In this document: positions 41,574 to 42,728 of the stretch, piece by piece
How positions within the stretch are numbered: the first letter of the stretch is position 1
Layout of the letters: each line of letters begins with the position of its first letter
NCBI RefSeq assembly: GCF_000615905.1
Contig: NZ_BAMN01000019.1
Span: forward strand, 1-42,728
DNA from: Companilactobacillus nodensis DSM 19682 = JCM 14932 = NBRC 107160
Lineage (GTDB): Bacteria; Bacillota; Bacilli; Lactobacillales; Lactobacillaceae
Length of the DNA stretch: 42,728 nt
Direction of reading: 5' to 3'
Translations under genes and position numbers: made by a program
The notes under the pieces: model-generated
What the model was told of the DNA's origin: nothing
Database searches by the model: none
The model's input: only the letters and a program-made list of their open reading frames with translations

Positions 41574-42728
41574 TTAAATCATATTATTAACATCAACATC
41601 GCTAGCTTTGACAAATTCATTTGTAGCAACACGATAATACTTATCACCGTTGATATATGTAATACTATCAACTTTCCAACTGCTATCATTCATCAATGAT
41701 CTGTTGGTTACTGCAGCACCTTTGGCAGTGTAGACAGTTGTGTATGTGTTAGCGTGAGTTGTAACGACCATGTTTACTGGTGAGTAAACATAGACATCAT
41801 CGGCACTAACAAACTTGTTTGTGGCAACACGATAGTACTTAGTATTGTTGATAACGTAAGTTTCACGATCAGTGATCCAGCTGCTGCTTGGAGCAAGTGT
41901 CTCATTGCTGATGACGACATCTTCAGCCTTGTATAGAGCCTTGTCAGAATCGTCATAAGTTCTAATGTGTAAGTTGAGTGCTTGATATGGATAAGCTTGG
42001 CTAACCTTAGCCCATTCATTTGTAGCAACACGGTAGTAGCCAACTCCATCGACAGTGATAGTAGCATCGCTGTACCAGTTAGTTTGATGCTTCAACATAC
42101 GGTTTGTGACCATTGACATCTTATTGTCAGAACCAAGTTGATAAATCTCAACGTCTGGCTTGTCAGAATAAGTGGCAATTGTTTGAACCTTGTGTTCAAT
42201 TACGCCTTCGTCAGGAGTTACAGGCTTGACAGTATTTGAGCTACCTGATGATCTTCTTGTGTATGAAAGAACGTCAGTTAACTTAACTTCCTTAGTTGGA
42301 TCATTAGCATAAGTTATAGTAGGAGTTCCGTCAGCACCATAAGTAACAATAATAGATGGTGAATTGTAACCAGGTATTGCTGGAGCCGTGATTGTCTTAG
42401 GAGTATCACCATAGTGTCCGGCAGGGATGTCCAAAGTGATAGGGTCTTTTGAACCATCAGGGTTTGTGATTGATAGCTTTTGTGCATCGTTAGGTTTACC
42501 AGTATATGCAGCTACTGGATTATCCTTATCAAGGACATTACCAAATTGATCAGTTATAACTGGAGTACCGTCTTGACCATATACGACGTTAAGTACAGGG
42601 GTTACGTATCCGTAAACATCATCTTTATCATTAGTAATAGATTTAGGTTTGTCGCCATAATTACCAGCAGGAATATCCCAAGTAGTTTCAGTACCATCAG
42701 GATTATTGACCTTGATAGTATGGACCTT
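41574..42728 (-). CDS. Repeat-containing surface protein with three C-terminal SLAP-like modules (partial, N-terminus off the right edge)
   Basis: 385 residues are readable. The N-terminal part holds two repeats of about 75-85 residues of the form NPDGxxxxWDIPAGxYGDxPKxI, then PxxxVxYGxDGTPxITD (MucBP-like spacing, family uncertain). The C-terminus has three modules of about 65 residues ending YYRVATNEWAKV, YYRVATNKFVSA and YYRVATNEFVKA, each with an NRxLxxxSSW-type middle, as in SLAP wall-binding domains. No LPXTG. The frame is open to the window edge, so signal peptide and start lie outside. It shares its C-terminal modules with the protein at 15.9 kb. Confidence 0.82.
   Translation of the reverse strand, partial: KVHTIKVNNPDGTETTWDIPAGNYGDKPKSITNDKDDVYGYVTPVLNVVYGQDGTPVITDQFGNVLDKDNPVAAYTGKPNDAQKLSITNPDGSKDPITLDIPAGHYGDTPKTITAPAIPGYNSPSIIVTYGADGTPTITYANDPTKEVKLTDVLSYTRRSSGSSNTVKPVTPDEGVIEHKVQTIATYSDKPDVEIYQLGSDNKMSMVTNRMLKHQTNWYSDATITVDGVGYYRVATNEWAKVSQAYPYQALNLHIRTYDDSDKALYKAEDVVISNETLAPSSSWITDRETYVINNTKYYRVATNKFVSADDVYVYSPVNMVVTTHANTYTTVYTAKGAAVTNRSLMNDSSWKVDSITYINGDKYYRVATNEFVKASDVDVNNMI

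Noticed and set aside
1-42728. CRISPR arrays, tRNA or rRNA genes, insertion sequences, prophage genes
   Set aside because: No regularly spaced repeats, no transposase or integrase motifs, and no tRNA-like cloverleaf with TPsiC sequence were seen. The 41.4-kb cloverleaf is far larger than a tRNA.

Overview
The window looks like chromosomal DNA of a low-GC lactic acid bacterium. Supporting features are an inositol operon of Lactobacillus type, a lipoteichoic-acid-synthase-family enzyme, a YhgE/Pip protein, a DUF1002 protein, a RNase HI with an N-terminal hybrid-binding domain, and two surface proteins ending in YRVATNEWV-type (SLAP-like) modules. I would guess Companilactobacillus or a close relative; this is inference. 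I see no rRNA, tRNA, CRISPR array, transposase or phage module.

Layout. 1-4.9 kb: partial YhgE/Pip gene, alpha/beta hydrolase, RNase HI, DUF1002 secreted protein, D-Ala-D-Ala-ligase-family ATP-grasp enzyme. 4.9-15.8 kb: the DeoR-type regulator iolR and, divergent from it, nine genes in the order iolT-iolG-iolA-iolB-iolC-iolD-iolG2-iolE-iolK, for uptake of myo-inositol and its conversion to DHAP plus malonate semialdehyde products. The last gene is a malonate-semialdehyde-decarboxylase homologue; no iolJ aldolase is present. 15.8-21.9 kb: secreted SLAP-like protein, TetR regulator with a membrane methyltransferase-like protein, small membrane protein, SmtB-like zinc sensor divergent from a Zn/Cd P-type ATPase. 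21.9-26.9 kb: GntR regulator, then a CcpA-site-controlled cluster of a DUF871/MupG-like protein, a metallo-amidohydrolase, a KDGP aldolase and a sugar kinase. 26.9-33.3 kb: MIP18 protein, LTA-synthase-family protein, Ca2+-type P-type ATPase, EamA transporter. 33.3-35.5 kb: an amino-acid permease flanked by two copies of a structured small-RNA gene. 35.5-41.3 kb: TSUP exporter with divergent TetR, a 46-residue orphan protein, an ABC-LytTR-DUF3021 operon, DUF1836-DegV. 41.3-42.7 kb: a cloverleaf-forming intergenic element and a partial SLAP-like surface protein.

Two points deserve attention. First, at least eight and probably nine genes carry a small indel (near 2893, 11265, 17167, 18990, 20641, 21887, 26176, 30609 and 33769). 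Most look like one base lost from a short run, which fits uncorrected sequencing error better than gene decay; function is therefore described for the restored proteins. Second, the two small-RNA genes keep their -35 and -10 boxes and their hairpins while base changes stay pair-compatible. This is the best candidate here for an undescribed element.
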